From the NCBI RefSeq assembly GCF_000204055.1, contig NW_006768767.1, positions 550,551-614,550 of the forward strand: DNA of 64,000 bases, written 5' to 3'. The stretch's first letter is position 1, and each line of letters starts with the position of its first letter. The notes under the pieces are model-generated. The model was not told the origin of the DNA. It saw nothing but the letters and a program-made list of their open reading frames with translations, and did not search any database. Made by a program: the position numbers and the translations under genes. The DNA is from Melampsora larici-populina 98AG31 (taxonomy: Eukaryota > Basidiomycota > Pucciniomycetes > Pucciniales > Melampsoraceae). Shown here piece by piece: positions 46,467 to 57,550 of this stretch.

Positions 46467-47140
46467 GCTTGCAAGGTGGATATTGAAAGCGTTATGAGGT
46501 CTAGAGCGATTACAAACTGAGACTTATAGGAAATTTTGGGGATACAGTGGTTGCTAATGTTCAGGTGATGTTCAGAGAAACGTTCAGGAGGATTGATGGA
46601 TTTTTTGAGACTCACCGGGAAGCTCAGTATACCAGCATATAATTACGCAGTACCGTGTTCTGGGTCTAGCTGAGCAATACCTCAGGGAAATTTTCTCAAC
46701 GAGCTGATAGCTGATACATACATATGGATGTTAATTACACTTCAAGCTTGTCCAATCAGCATCATGGTGGCATGAGCTTTTGAAGGCTTCAGATTCAAGA
46801 CTTAGACCAAAGCTCTGAAGTAGGTCTCAATCGGATGATCCAACCCATTCGTCATTTACTCCATCCACAACTCTACAACTTCTCTTCTCTGTATCAATAC
46901 CATATGTCAAGCCCAAGATTCAATACATCAATAATTCCCTCAAGAACACATATTTGCTTCATAGGGATCTGGCCAATGAAAGTTCCCTAGTTTTTTTTAT
47001 TGTATATATTATCAGATATGGCATATCTCTCTCAAACGGATGTAAAACTCAATTTCCTTGATATGTACATGAAATACAAAATCTCTCATTTTTCAAAGTC
47101 TTCTTATCCTGCCGATTGAAAAGTAATCTATAATCTGATG
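46467..47140. other. Intergenic upstream of the J-domain gene
   Basis: Nothing recognised beyond possible promoter sequence. Confidence 0.35.
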
Positions 47141-47374
47141 TTTACATTTTCTTGTGAACCTTTTCTGAACTTCACATTTATCATCTGTTTTCTGAAAAAT
47201 TAAGTCCTCAGACTCTTGTTTCTTCTTGCTGTTACTGGATACATAGGCGCAAGTCAAGCCATGCACACACATAGCAAGCGCCCGTCCACCAATCAAACAA
47301 AGTAAATTGCTGCATATGAAGCTATCAAAAGAGCTTGAAATAAAAAGCTGGGTTGCTGCAGTCAGAGGTTCCAA
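47141..47374 (-). pseudogene. Truncated duplicate of the 3' end of the 54589-55304 gene plus its downstream repeat
   Basis: Read on the minus strand, 47374-47141 matches 55230-55450. Shared blocks are CTCTTTTGATAGCTTCATAT, TTTACTTTGTTTGATTGGTG, GGGCGCTTGC, GCGCCTATGTATCCAGTAAC, TTTTCAGAAAACAGATGATA and the start of the GTGAAC array. Only the last codons and the 3' flank of the gene are present, so this is a fragment. Confidence 0.7.
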
Positions 47375-47579
47375 GTTGATTTCAAAGTGTGTTGATTTGT
47401 GACAAATTGTCCTTTGATCACAGGGAACATGGAACAGTAGGACTTAAAGTATGATCTAAATTTGAGTCAATAAAGATCTTACAAAACAGACTAAAAATAA
47501 TTAAAGTACAATCAAACTTCATTATCAATACCATTTCTCTGCCGTGAATTTCCATGGCAGTGGTGAGAACAGTGTCCTA
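47375..47579. other. Short gap, nothing recognised
   Basis: No coding or repeat signal noted. Confidence 0.3.
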
Positions 47580-48060
47580 GGCGTACTGAAGTACTAAAGG
47601 AAACCATTTGGAAAAATTTCCTAGGCGCACTGAAGTACTAAAGGAAAAATTCATTATGAGTAAAGATGGGTACTGTGGTATATATATCTTTCACGCTGGG
47701 TCAATGTTCAAATCCCACATCGTGCGTTTTATTGAAAATTGGATAGATGTGACTTTAGTAGGTTCAACTTCAGTTGTTTAGGATGATGAAATTTGGTGGT
47801 TTTGTTCAATAAATTCAACAAAATATTGTCAAGTAATTACGGAGAGACAACACTGACACACTAAAAAAAGATAATTTCAACTTCAGTTGATTGAATTAAG
47901 TAAGTCAATTGTTCCATCCTTGTCCTTTGCGATACAGACTAGGCTCTAGGAACCTTCACTATATGTATGTAGATTTGTTTACGTCATGAGAAAGCATTTG
48001 GAACAAGAAAGTCAGAAAGCCAAAATTGAAACCAAGTCGTGAGTTAAGGACCTATAGTTC
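47580..48060. repeat. Dispersed repeat with SINE-like features, copy 2
   Basis: Collinear with 16487-16920. The left end is partly duplicated: CTGAAGTACTAAAGGAAA occurs at 47584-47602 and again at 47628-47646. The B-box-like block is TGTTCAAATCCCACAT near 47704. Confidence 0.55.
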
Positions 48061-48560
48061 ATATTTTATTTTCTGTTTTTTGTGAACTTCATCTGAAGTT
48101 CACATTTTCTTGTGAACTTCATCCCACATTCTTATTTTATGAAAGTTCACATTTTTTGTGAACTTCACCAGAACTTCACATTTTCTTGTGAACTTCACCT
48201 GAAGTTCACATTTTCTTATGAACTTCATCTGAAGTTCACATTTTCTTGTGAACTTCATCTGAAGCTCATTTTTCGGAAGTTCACATTTTTTGTGAACTTC
48301 ACCAGAACTTCACATTTTCTTGTGAACTTCATCTGAAGTTCACATTTTCTTGTGAAAATCAAATCTTATTTTTCACAAGTTCAGATTTTGTGTTTCTTCG
48401 TGAAATTCATCTGAAGTTCACAATTTCTTGTGAACTTTCCAAGATTCTTATTTTTCAGAAGTTCACATTTTTTGTGAACTTAACCAGAACTTCACATTTT
48501 CTTGTGAACTTCATCTGAACTTCACATTTTCTTGTGAACCCCAACTGAAGGTCATATATT
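48060..48560. repeat. GTGAAC minisatellite array
   Basis: About 16 units of CTTCATCTGAAGTTCACATT + TTCTTGTGAA type, with an irregular insertion TTATTTTNNGAAAGTTCACA recurring about every 110-160 bp (48130, 48262, 48368, 48450). It directly follows the SINE-like repeat. Confidence 0.8.
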
Positions 48561-50356
48561 TTCATGAATTTCATCTCAAGTTGATGTTTTTTTGGGTACT
48601 TCATGTATTCATGGAGAGCAAGATCAAATGATCTAGAAATAACACAAGCCTGAGATAACATAATTGACATATGGTGTTGAGACAGAGAAGAAAAATTGAA
48701 GAATTGCTGATGGTAAACTCATCAGAGTCCCACGCTGGAGTACTCGTGAGACGTCGAGCGAGGGACTCAGGACAAGTTTGCTAGTTCTGGGCTGTGAGGG
48801 TCAAGACTTTTTGGTTGATCCTATGCTAGGAGGTATGAAGACGTCAAATTGAGAGTCTCTAAACCAAAAGAAATCATGTACATCTTGGTCTAAGTTGTGG
48901 CTTTACTTCCTCCTTCTAAAACAAATCATACCAAGAGAATTGGCCAAAAAAGTTCAACATCCCGTCAACAAAGCATGGCAACAAATAAGGGTCATTGGAG
49001 GAAAACTTTGAATTGCTAGATGATGATAGAAATTTCTGGCAAGGAAACCTAGAAGCTCCTCTATAAGAGGCCCAATGATTGATTTAGTTGCCTAAGGAAT
49101 AAAAAACATTTCAATGCATCTTGCCTCAGACTAAGATATCATTTATAATCTCGTAAAGAAAAGCGGAAGTAGAGCAAAAACAATGGGACACTTGATGTTA
49201 TGGAGTGTAAGTAAGCTCAATCAAAATATCTCATCTTTGATCACAGTCAGGGAGCTTACCTTGCAGGCTTTGAAGTGAGTAACACAAGGGACTAGTCCTT
49301 TAACTCATCAAACAAAAACAAAACACCAATATTTCATATCACGGATAACAAGGGTGGATGTGCAAGTTGAAAAAGAGATCAGAGTAATAGAACCCCATGT
49401 ACCATTCATAATTCCTACTATGAAGCTACAGATGATGGATCTCAGATCAGTCTTATGGAACCCAAGAAGATTTTAACATACCAGCTCTGTCAGCCAATAA
49501 GAGGTCAGTCCACTGGCTACTACATTTGAGAATTGAAGCCTAATAAAGAGGATGATAGCATTAAACGCATTCAATTTAGTCCCCTTGGATATCTCTTTGA
49601 TCCCCCGTGATTCACGCTGTGTCTTTCTCCTTTGACTTTTTGTTAAATTCTTTCCCGGCTTGTATTCCCAAATACAGTGTTGGAAAAAGCCATAACTTGC
49701 CTTTGGGTGTTGTGACGTACATGTTTTCCGCAGGATATTGTACGCAGTAATGTACAAACTTTTATGCTTGATCAAGTCAAAGGTACCTTGTGAAAAGTCA
49801 AATTTTCCGGCTGGAGAATTTGGAAACTCAACAATTGGATTTGTTGGAGGATCAAATGACATATCTACAGAAATGAAAGGTAACTCACTTTCATGACACG
49901 CGCGTAGTGTGAGTTAAGCAGCTGAGTATTGTGTCATACAGGCACCTTTGTCCTTTGCTTGATCATGATGAAAGAATCTTAAACATTAATAAGCCTGATA
50001 AATGACTTCAAGTGTAACGATTAGACCACATGTGCACTGATTAAATACAAAAAAATAGAAGGGATCTCAAGACAAATCAATGGAAATGAGAAAGAACTGA
50101 ACTAATGAGAAACAATCGTTATGATATTGGGGATGATAGCTGGGTGAAAAATAATTTCTTGATATGAAACTGAGAGTATGAACTTTTTCTGAGGATTTGG
50201 ATCTGGTGTAGTAAAGTTTTGAAAATTAAGGACAGATTGGTCGATGACTTTGGACTTCTGTTTGAGCTAAACTGATATTAGTACCAGGTTCATTTGTGAT
50301 CAAATCGTTTGACTTGTTGTATCATATGGCTGAATGAAGCTTATTCTGTAGGAGTG
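48561..50356. other. Intergenic with a dispersed element copy
   Basis: 49470-49990 is the second copy of the element seen at 36830-37760 (see separate entry). The rest is unassigned. Confidence 0.4.
49470..49990 (-). repeat. Dispersed element, copy 2, carrying a 129-codon open frame
   Basis: The minus strand has an ATG-initiated frame (49862-49473) beginning MSFDPPTNPIVEFPN. Its middle, AYNILRKTCTSQHPKA, corresponds to AWIILRKTCRSQHPKA in the 37427-37669 copy, with about 85% DNA identity over 60 bp. The frame may be a remnant of an element-encoded protein or a captured exon. The flank ATGACACGCGCGTAG is shared as well. Confidence 0.5.
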
Positions 50357-50845
50357 TTATTGTACATGCGAAAATTGGATGTCAGATTTTGACTCGAGTG
50401 CTTTATGAGTCAGACTGGCTACCAGGAGAGACAAACCATTGTTGAAAAGTGCATTCCAAAACTCTCTACCTTCTTTTCGGATTCTGGACCACAAGGACAG
50501 TCCGAATACATAGCGTAGTAGGAATACCCCCAACATTGCCTCTGTCATCCAAGTCATACCGCCCGATAGTCGTCCACAAAATCCGCGCTTTGCCTGGAAC
50601 CCAAGAGGCCGCATGATATTTTCTTTGGCAAGAGCACAAATCTCGGATTGGAGGTGATCTGGTGCTTGAGATAGATGATCATTCCAGAAAGCGTAGACCA
50701 AAGTTTGTGCCAGGTTAACCCAGATTGTGATGGTTTGACAGAGGCGTAGGACAGGGTTATACGCTTCAAAGACGATCCAAGCAGAATATATGGGTAGAAG
50801 ATGACGCAAGAGCCCACAAGAGATTTCAAAGCGAGGAAGGACCAT
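50357..50845 (-). CDS. Hypothetical membrane protein, single exon
   Basis: An ATG-initiated frame of 162 aa without introns. Hydrophobic stretches: LLRHLLPIYSAWIVFEAY, TITIWVNLAQTLVYAFW and MTEAMLGVFLLRYVFGLSLW, then GLSLLVASLTHKAL. The pattern suggests three to four membrane or amphipathic helices. No family recognised. It could also be the 3' exon of a larger gene. An internal Cys pair and a Gly-rich stretch (RGFCGRLSGGMTW) separate helices two and three. Confidence 0.5.
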   Translation of the reverse strand: MVLPRFEISCGLLRHLLPIYSAWIVFEAYNPVLRLCQTITIWVNLAQTLVYAFWNDHLSQAPDHLQSEICALAKENIMRPLGFQAKRGFCGRLSGGMTWMTEAMLGVFLLRYVFGLSLWSRIRKEGREFWNALFNNGLSLLVASLTHKALESKSDIQFSHVQ

Positions 50846-51858
50846 GATATGATGTGTAGGCTTCTGTCGAAGTTTGGTTTTTGGAAGAGGAAATTGATGT
50901 TGATCTGTTGGGAGATCTCAAGGGGATGATCTAGACTTAAAATACCCGCCCTTCAAGCACAAGATTCACCGTGCCTCTTGTTATCGGTGCTGGTCTTTGT
51001 TTCTTGCCTTGGGATGAACAGGCTGACCAAATGAACATTGATCACCTAAATCATTTCATCTCTGGGTTATGTTGCTCACTGCTGAGTGATCACTAACACT
51101 GAGATATGGCTCAGTGAGTCCAAAGTTAGCCACCTAGGTAAGCTTGGGCTATAATGCGTGTTTTGTTGAAATTTGCTCATTCTCCCTTTAAAATGTTTGT
51201 CTAAAGTGCTTTCATTGTTATTCAAATACACTTATACAGTTTAAATAAGGACAGAGGAGAATACGTAGGAATATGTAGATACAGCTAACACCTTGTCACC
51301 TTGAAACCCCGATATATGTAAAACTTACTGGTACTACATAATAACCATATAAAACACAACCTCTAGACTCAGCTAGTCTCCAGGTTTGTACACTCTTGAA
51401 TCATAAAAAGTCTCTGAAGTGTGCCCAAACTTGTGCATAGAAACTCATGACTGAGCCACATCCGTTTTTTTGCGTACTCATCATGCTGAACCAATCAGAG
51501 AATTTGATTGCTGATCTGCGGCACCGCGCCTGAGGATGCGGCTCTCAAGAATGGCAGCACGAAAGGAGTTTATGTGAAGAAATAGAGCAAGCAAAATACC
51601 TCAGAGTATATCTTCAGCAAGTAGTACTTCTCTCTGAAGGCCTCATTTCACTGGAATTGTGTAGGGAGACGGTAAGGAGATGTGGACTACGTCTGTCTTA
51701 GTTAAGTATACGGTAATCCTACTGCGGGGAAAGGCCACAGCCATCATACTGGAATAAATCAGAAGTTGATGGCTAACCACACCCATGACATTTTTTGTCT
51801 GTCAACGTTCCATTTCATAATCAAAATCGATTTTAGATCACCGCTTACTGCGATCATC
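50846..51858. other. Intergenic upstream of the SUN-domain gene
   Basis: No gene recognised. A further 5' coding part of the SUN gene could lie between 51766 and 51858, where its frame is open upstream to an ATG at 51769. Confidence 0.4.
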
Positions 51859-53131
51859 ATGCCAGGCCAGAGCACTGAGCACCGAGCTTCCCCCAGTCAC
51901 ATCAACGTTACGGAAAGAGAGAGCTGCCAACATAGTGTTGGTAAAAGGTGGGGTCGTATGGTAAAGCTCTTGATCTCCCGATCAGTACGCCGATGGTATT
52001 ATATATTATTATCTGCTGTTGTTTTATGGTTCTTCATAAGTAAGTGTTTTATACAAGCTTACTTCCTTGTTAGTATACTGACCTGGTTTCGAGTCAGGCT
52101 ATTCGGAAAGATTGCAAATTCTCAACAAGAAAGTGAATGAATTAGAAGCTGAGATCCGATATATTCAAGAAGGCAACATATCAGGAAATAATTCCACGAC
52201 TTTGATCATGATGGACGAGAAAATAATTGAATTAGTGAATCAAGTCCGACGTTTACAAGAAACAGAAAACCTTGGACCCATCTTGAACAAGTTGCACAAG
52301 ACCAAAAAGAAAGTAGCCGATCTGGAATTACAAGTTCAACACCTTCAAGAGGTTCACGATTCTTGGATATCGGCCTTGTCCACAGTCCCTCGTAACATTG
52401 GATTATGGAACGAGATAACTACGCTTCGAGTACCTAGTCAAATCAACCAGCTACCGTCCCAGCCTCCTAAGCCAACATTGCAAGATTCCACCCAAGACAT
52501 CATCATCAACACAATAACAAGCATTGGTCGGGTCTTGCAAATGATCGAACATCTCAAAAATGTTGCGCAAGACGCTTTGGAGATATGCACCAAGGACAAG
52601 GATGGTCGGCGAGATTTTGCATTTATACAAACTGGGGGCTCAGTGATTCCTAGCCTGACCTCAGAATCAATAAGTCTCAACAGTAGTTCAAGAAGCTGGA
52701 AAACTTTGTTTGCCTCCCTGAGTGGACGCCCCTCGGTGACTTTACCCGATATTGTTTTGATTGGCGACGGCTCAATTGGTGCGTGCTGGGCCTTCCGTGG
52801 CTCAAAAGGACAATTAGGTATTGCGCTAAGTGACCCCATCAAGATCACTGGTGTCACAGTTGAGCACATTGGAAAAGAGTTGGCTCAAGATAGTATAGAT
52901 GTAGCTCCCAAAGATTTCGAGCTTTGGGGTGTGGTCAATGACAAAGATAAACACTCAGAATTTTTTTTGTTTAGTAGCTTCTACGATACGTCAAAAGCTT
53001 CAATTGCCCAGACCTTTGAATTTACGCCAACAAAAGAAGTTTACAAAAAGGTCATCTTCAAGATCAATTCAAACAATGGAAACAAACAGTATACATGTGT
53101 GTATCGTGTAAGAATTCATGGAGTTATGTGA
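51859..53131 (+). CDS. SUN-domain protein (Sad1/UNC-84 family)
   Basis: Two exons (51859-52039, 52098-53131) joined by a 58-nt phase-1 intron give 404 aa. Residues about 43-60 form one membrane helix (WYYILLSAVVLWFFIS) after a basic N-terminus, followed by a coiled coil (LQILNKKVNELEAEIRYIQE and KTKKKVADLELQVQHLQEV). The C-terminal SUN domain (about 230-402) has DFAFIQTGGSVI, SIGACWAFRGSKGQLGIAL, ITGVTVEHIGKEL, APKDFELWGV and YTCVYRVRIHG. SUN proteins span the inner nuclear membrane and bind KASH peptides to link nucleus and cytoskeleton; fungal Sad1-type proteins act at the spindle pole body. Length is normal and the gene looks intact. An alternative start is ATG 51769. Confidence 0.9.
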
Positions 53132-54588
53132 CTTAAGGTGCATGGTTAATGGTCAGCTCATTAATATAAATTCAACGGATCATCATCCAGCTGATTCAAG
53201 TACTGATATTTTGTATTAGCTGGCCTCTCCTGCTTTCCCTTTGTAATATGTCTTCAAGCCTTACGGTTAGTTTGTGTTTAGAGTGAAATCACAGTTGGTT
53301 GTTTAAATTCAACAATTGTAGTAGTGTCTCGTTATCTGAGTGGAACAAGTGATATGGAAGTGAAGTACTAAAGGAACTTGGAAAAAACACATAGGGACTT
53401 ATACCACCGGGAGACAAATCACTCTTTGTCTCGCCAGAGTTCCCCTGAATTTTTGTATTTGGCCTTCTTACATCACACCAGTCGATGGAAATCAATTGAA
53501 GCTAGTTCCTTTTGGTACAGTCTCTTCACTTCTTGCTTTGACCGCCGTTGCCCCTTCCTCAGATTCTCAGTGCAGATTGATTCCCACCACTAATCTCACT
53601 GCCTGATTCACCGGACACTCCCCTGTTTAAAATATGTTCAATGTTGAAGTAAATTTCCCCGTGAAAAAATGCTTTCTTTATATGTGTGCCATCTACTTAT
53701 AATCTTGTCCAGTAGAAGGTAGCAGGCTTGTGGATCAGTGGTTGTATAGGTGATACAGGGAAGATTAGCAGTTAGCTATTGTAAATCTTGTTTTGAGCAA
53801 ATTTTTGTCTACTCCATGTATGTTTAGGTGCCTCTGGCCACCCGATAGGAGGTTTATTATTACTTGCTGTTGGTGACTTGTTATTAATTTAGTGGAATGG
53901 GAAATTTGGTATTACATTACATGTTTGGACCAGCTTCCTATGTTGCTAAATGCACCGTGAACCACCCCCCATGATTGTTTAATCAATTATTGTGTGAACC
54001 AAGTTCCTCTTCCACACGAATTGGTTGAGTTTGAAGAAGTAGGCACTTTGATATGTCTATGGATCAATTTGTATTGGAAACTATAGCGTCGCACACGTTT
54101 ATAGCACCTTATGTGCTCTTTACCTCAAGTGATTTGATATAGAGTGATGATTGTTTTAATTCCTACTCAACATCATCTTTCCTCAAAGGTCTCAAAAATC
54201 TCCTCTTGGTATTGTCATGATTGAGACCTTCTCATTATCTTCATTTTCTTATGAATCCCGTCCCACCCATCTCTTCCTCTCGTTGTTTGATACTTCAGGC
54301 CGCTCCTAGCGGGCCTATTTTTAGGCCTCTGAATCAAATTGCTATGTACTTAACTGTTCCACTATATGTGATTTGTATGTCTCTCATTCCTTGGTTATGA
54401 CTTGTCATCTGATACCCTGTGAAGATTCGGACTTCCTTAGGTCTTATTTTACCCTAAAGAATCTCAGTATTTTTTACCCGAAAGATTTGCAAATTTTCCT
54501 TTGATGGTCCTTCCACTAAGTTCCTTCTCGCTTTAGATCACACCAATCAACTACACCAACCGCCATCTATTCACAAATTTCAATCAGA
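53132..54588. other. Intergenic, nothing firm
   Basis: A lone GAAGTACTAAAGGAAC near 53361 is the left-end block of the SINE-like repeat, so a fragment may lie here. No gene. Confidence 0.4.
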
Positions 54589-55304
54589 ATGAGGAATAGG
54601 AATATCAAGACTGGATCATCTAGCTCAGACAATTCCCAGCCCGGTGAGTTCAGTTTGAACAGGAAGCTGGTTGATGAAGATGGCAAAAGTTTACCTTCCT
54701 GTTCCACCTTTCAGCTAACAGACTCTCATCACGGAGAATTGCATCCCCACATGCTCCAGGTTTGGAATCTGATGGTGAAAGGATTCATGTCTCAATTTTC
54801 AAGAAGAAGCTTGTGTTGACTTGATTTTCAATTGTAACAGCCAATACCAATCGGCACGAGAATTGTCAGCGATGCCAGAACCGTTGCAACCACAACGAGG
54901 AAACCTCAGAGGCTTGTTCATGCCATCTCAAAAGGGTGGGATTTAGTTGTAAGTCAATGTAATCTATCATGCCTTTATTATAAAATGTTGAATGTTGAAA
55001 ATCCGTTTTGCAACCGCTAGACAACTACCGAGTTTCTAACTTGGTATCTGGTGCTTTGGCTGCTTTGGTGGTCTCGGCTCTACTGGTCGTTTGGACTTGC
55101 GAAAAATTCCCGAACACTAGAATCTCACCCATCTGCAACCTTTCGAACTGGCACTCACTGATCCCAGCGGCCTGGGAAGGCGCATGTACAGTTTGCCGAG
55201 ACCAATTTGAAGATTGGTTTCAGATGATTGCACCGAGTAACTTCTGCATATCTTTATTTCAAACTCTTTTGATAGCTTCATATGCGGCGATTTACTTTGT
55301 TTGA
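54589..55304 (+). CDS. Small Cys-rich protein with two membrane segments
   Basis: Four exons (54589-54643, 54715-54759, 54841-54948, 55021-55304), all phase-1 introns, give 163 aa. After a Ser/Arg-rich N-terminus there is a Cys cluster HENCQRCQNRCNHNEETSEA + CSCH, probably metal-binding. Then come a membrane helix GALAALVVSALLVVWTC, a loop with further Cys (ICNLSN, CTVCRDQFEDWF), and a final helix FCISLFQTLLIASYAAIYFV at the stop codon. No family recognised. The 3' end and flank are duplicated at 47141-47374. Confidence 0.6.
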
Positions 55305-56251
55305 TTGGTGGGCGGGCGCTTGCTATAGGTGTGCATGGCATGACTTGCGCCTATGTATCCAGTAACAGCAAGAGGAAATAGGAGTCTGAGGACTCAATTT
55401 TTCAGAAAACAGATGATAAATGTGAAGTTCAGAAAAGGTTCACAAGAAAATGTGAACCTCAGATGAAGCTCACAAAAAAATGTGAGCTCAGATTTTCTGT
55501 AAACTCTCATTGTGAACTGGTGAAGGAGTTTATATTCTTTTGTGAACCTTACAAAAACTTCACAATAAATTGTGAACTTCATCCAAATTTGATTTTCATT
55601 TTGAAAAAGGTGTATTGATTTCATCAAATGACACGTATTTTGAGTATAACACAAGTTGTAGTAGCATATAACTACGTAGATAACGCTACTTACAACTATT
55701 GTAAACCATCCAAGAAATAGCAAAAAGCAATAGAAATCTGAGCACTTCATTTTTTCAGATAAGATAACAAATCATAAATGTGAACTTCACAAAAAGTTCA
55801 CAATGAAATGTGAATTTTAGATGAAGTTCACAAAGAAATGTGAACTTCAGAAAAGGTTCACAGGAAACTGTGAACTTTGGATGAAGTTCACAGAAACATT
55901 ACAATTTTCTGTGAAATTTTTCTGAAGTTCACCTTTCATTGTAAGCTTTCATTGTGAACTTTGAAAACACTTCACAACAAAATGTGAACCATGGATGAAG
56001 CTCCCAAAACAAAATCCTTTCTCAATTTGATCATTTACTAGTGTAGTTATTGTTCAGGTGGCTCAATTCTTCTTATTTAAGCTATTTGTTTTATTGTTTA
56101 CCTACAATCATGTTCTTATTGTTAAGAATTTAAAACAATACATTTGTTCAAATAAAGAGAGATCCTACCTAATCACTCCACTTTCAAAATGTGATGCATT
56201 TGAGTACAAAAAGGTTCATGAATGATCTTATGAAGTATTATGGAGAATGAT
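55305..56251. repeat. Composite GTGAAC element next to the duplicated 3' flank
   Basis: Arrays lie at 55430-55590 and 55775-56010. Between them (55600-55760) is the inverted conserved module: ATAACACAAGTTGTAGTAGC, CTACGTAGATAACGC, TTGTAAACCATCCAAGAAAT and AGCAATAGAAATCTGAG. The left part overlaps the segment shared with 47141-47374. Confidence 0.75.
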
Positions 56252-56671
56252 CTAATGACTAATAACATTGAACCAGGACTTGATCAGATCAGAAAGCACA
56301 AGTATATCTATGACAATGTCCATGGTATCTGTAACCCAAATCATCAAAGAGAGGAAATTTGAAAAAATGAGAATATGGAATGAAAATTTGTTGTAAAGAA
56401 TACCAACACTATCACAAGCCCACTTGATCATCTCGATTGCACAGGTAGTCAGAAATAACAGACTGAATACAGTCCAAGCTAATTCTCCCAACCGCAGTTT
56501 TGCTTGAGCTCCCTTTGAAAGTCTTTCACTTCTACACAAGGCTTCCAGAATCACCTCAATGTCTTCTGTTGTTAGATTATCATTAGAAGGCAGGGTAACG
56601 GAGGTTTGCTCCGTTGTAGCCTTCTGTTCTCGAAATTTTCTACGGGTGTTATCTGGCGATGGATTGGTAAG
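56252..56671 (-). CDS. Hypothetical membrane protein, probable 3' exon
   Basis: A minus-strand exon of 140 codons from a good acceptor (TCATCCTTCCAG) to a stop. It begins with a Thr/Ser-rich segment (EQTSVTLPSNDNLTTEDIEV), then ALCRSERLSKGAQAKLRLGE and two to three hydrophobic helices (AWTVFSLLFLTTCAIEMIKW, FSFHILIFSNFLSLMIWV, MDIVIDILVLSDLI). The upstream exon ending near 56716 (GTATGT donor) is in an incompatible phase by my reading, so the 5' part is unresolved. No family recognised. Confidence 0.45.
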   Translation of the reverse strand, partial: LTNPSPDNTRRKFREQKATTEQTSVTLPSNDNLTTEDIEVILEALCRSERLSKGAQAKLRLGELAWTVFSLLFLTTCAIEMIKWACDSVGILYNKFSFHILIFSNFLSLMIWVTDTMDIVIDILVLSDLIKSWFNVISH

Positions 56672-57550
56672 CTGGAAGGATGATGTACTTCATCGAAATT
56701 ATTTGAGAGACATACCTGACTTGACTAGTAAATGGATATTGTTTGAGAGTACAACTTCTGACACAATTGGGTCCACCAATATTTCTGAGTTCAAAGGAAA
56801 ATTTTGAAGAATCATTATCTGATTTTCATAATGATTAGTCTACTGATAACTTACCTTTATTCATTGCCATTAGGGTGAAGGTTACTATTAGATGAAGATG
56901 ATCAGGCTCTTTTGTCATATATTTGATCGTTGTGATGGGTGCTATATCTTTTCTTTGAATCATATTACTACTTCATATACTCAAGAATAGTTACTGAGCC
57001 TGTTTTAAAACAGGCTCAGTAATTAATGTTACAGGTTATACTGACAACATTTAACTGTTGGCAATGAATATAGACTGACCCTCAACGCTCATTTGAACTG
57101 AATGTGCCGACTCATTTTCAAAACAATCAGTTCTATGATTTGAACTTTCCACCGGTTGGGTTCAGAGGTCTAGTTACTGTCTGAGGGAGCGTTGGTTCCA
57201 TTGTTCTTCACTCCAGGGTCTGAAAGGGTGACGTCCATTGTATAATGTGGATTTGGCTGAGCACTGAAGAATCCTCAGCGCTTCTTCATCTGTGCTGAAC
57301 AAGTCACCAGCTGGTGACTTTGACTTGTGCATTTGTTGAGCCTAAGGAGGAATTTCACCGCCCCTTCTTTTCCTCAAAAGGTTGACAAACCGTCCCAAAA
57401 TCAGCCAACAGTACACATTCCAGGGTTATATCCAGAAATTAATTTATATCGACAAATCATTGATCTTTATTCTATTACCCATCACAGTGTCATAAATCCA
57501 ATCAATCTTCATCTTGTTAATCAAATATTGTCAGTCCAAAGAGCAATACT
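56672..57550. other. Intergenic; possible 5' exon of the minus-strand membrane gene
   Basis: A candidate minus-strand exon (about 56800-56717) ends in AAGTCAG|GTATGT. A palindrome CTGAGCCTGTTTTAAAACAG(GCTCAG) at about 56995-57020 could form a hairpin. Nothing else noted. Confidence 0.4.
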
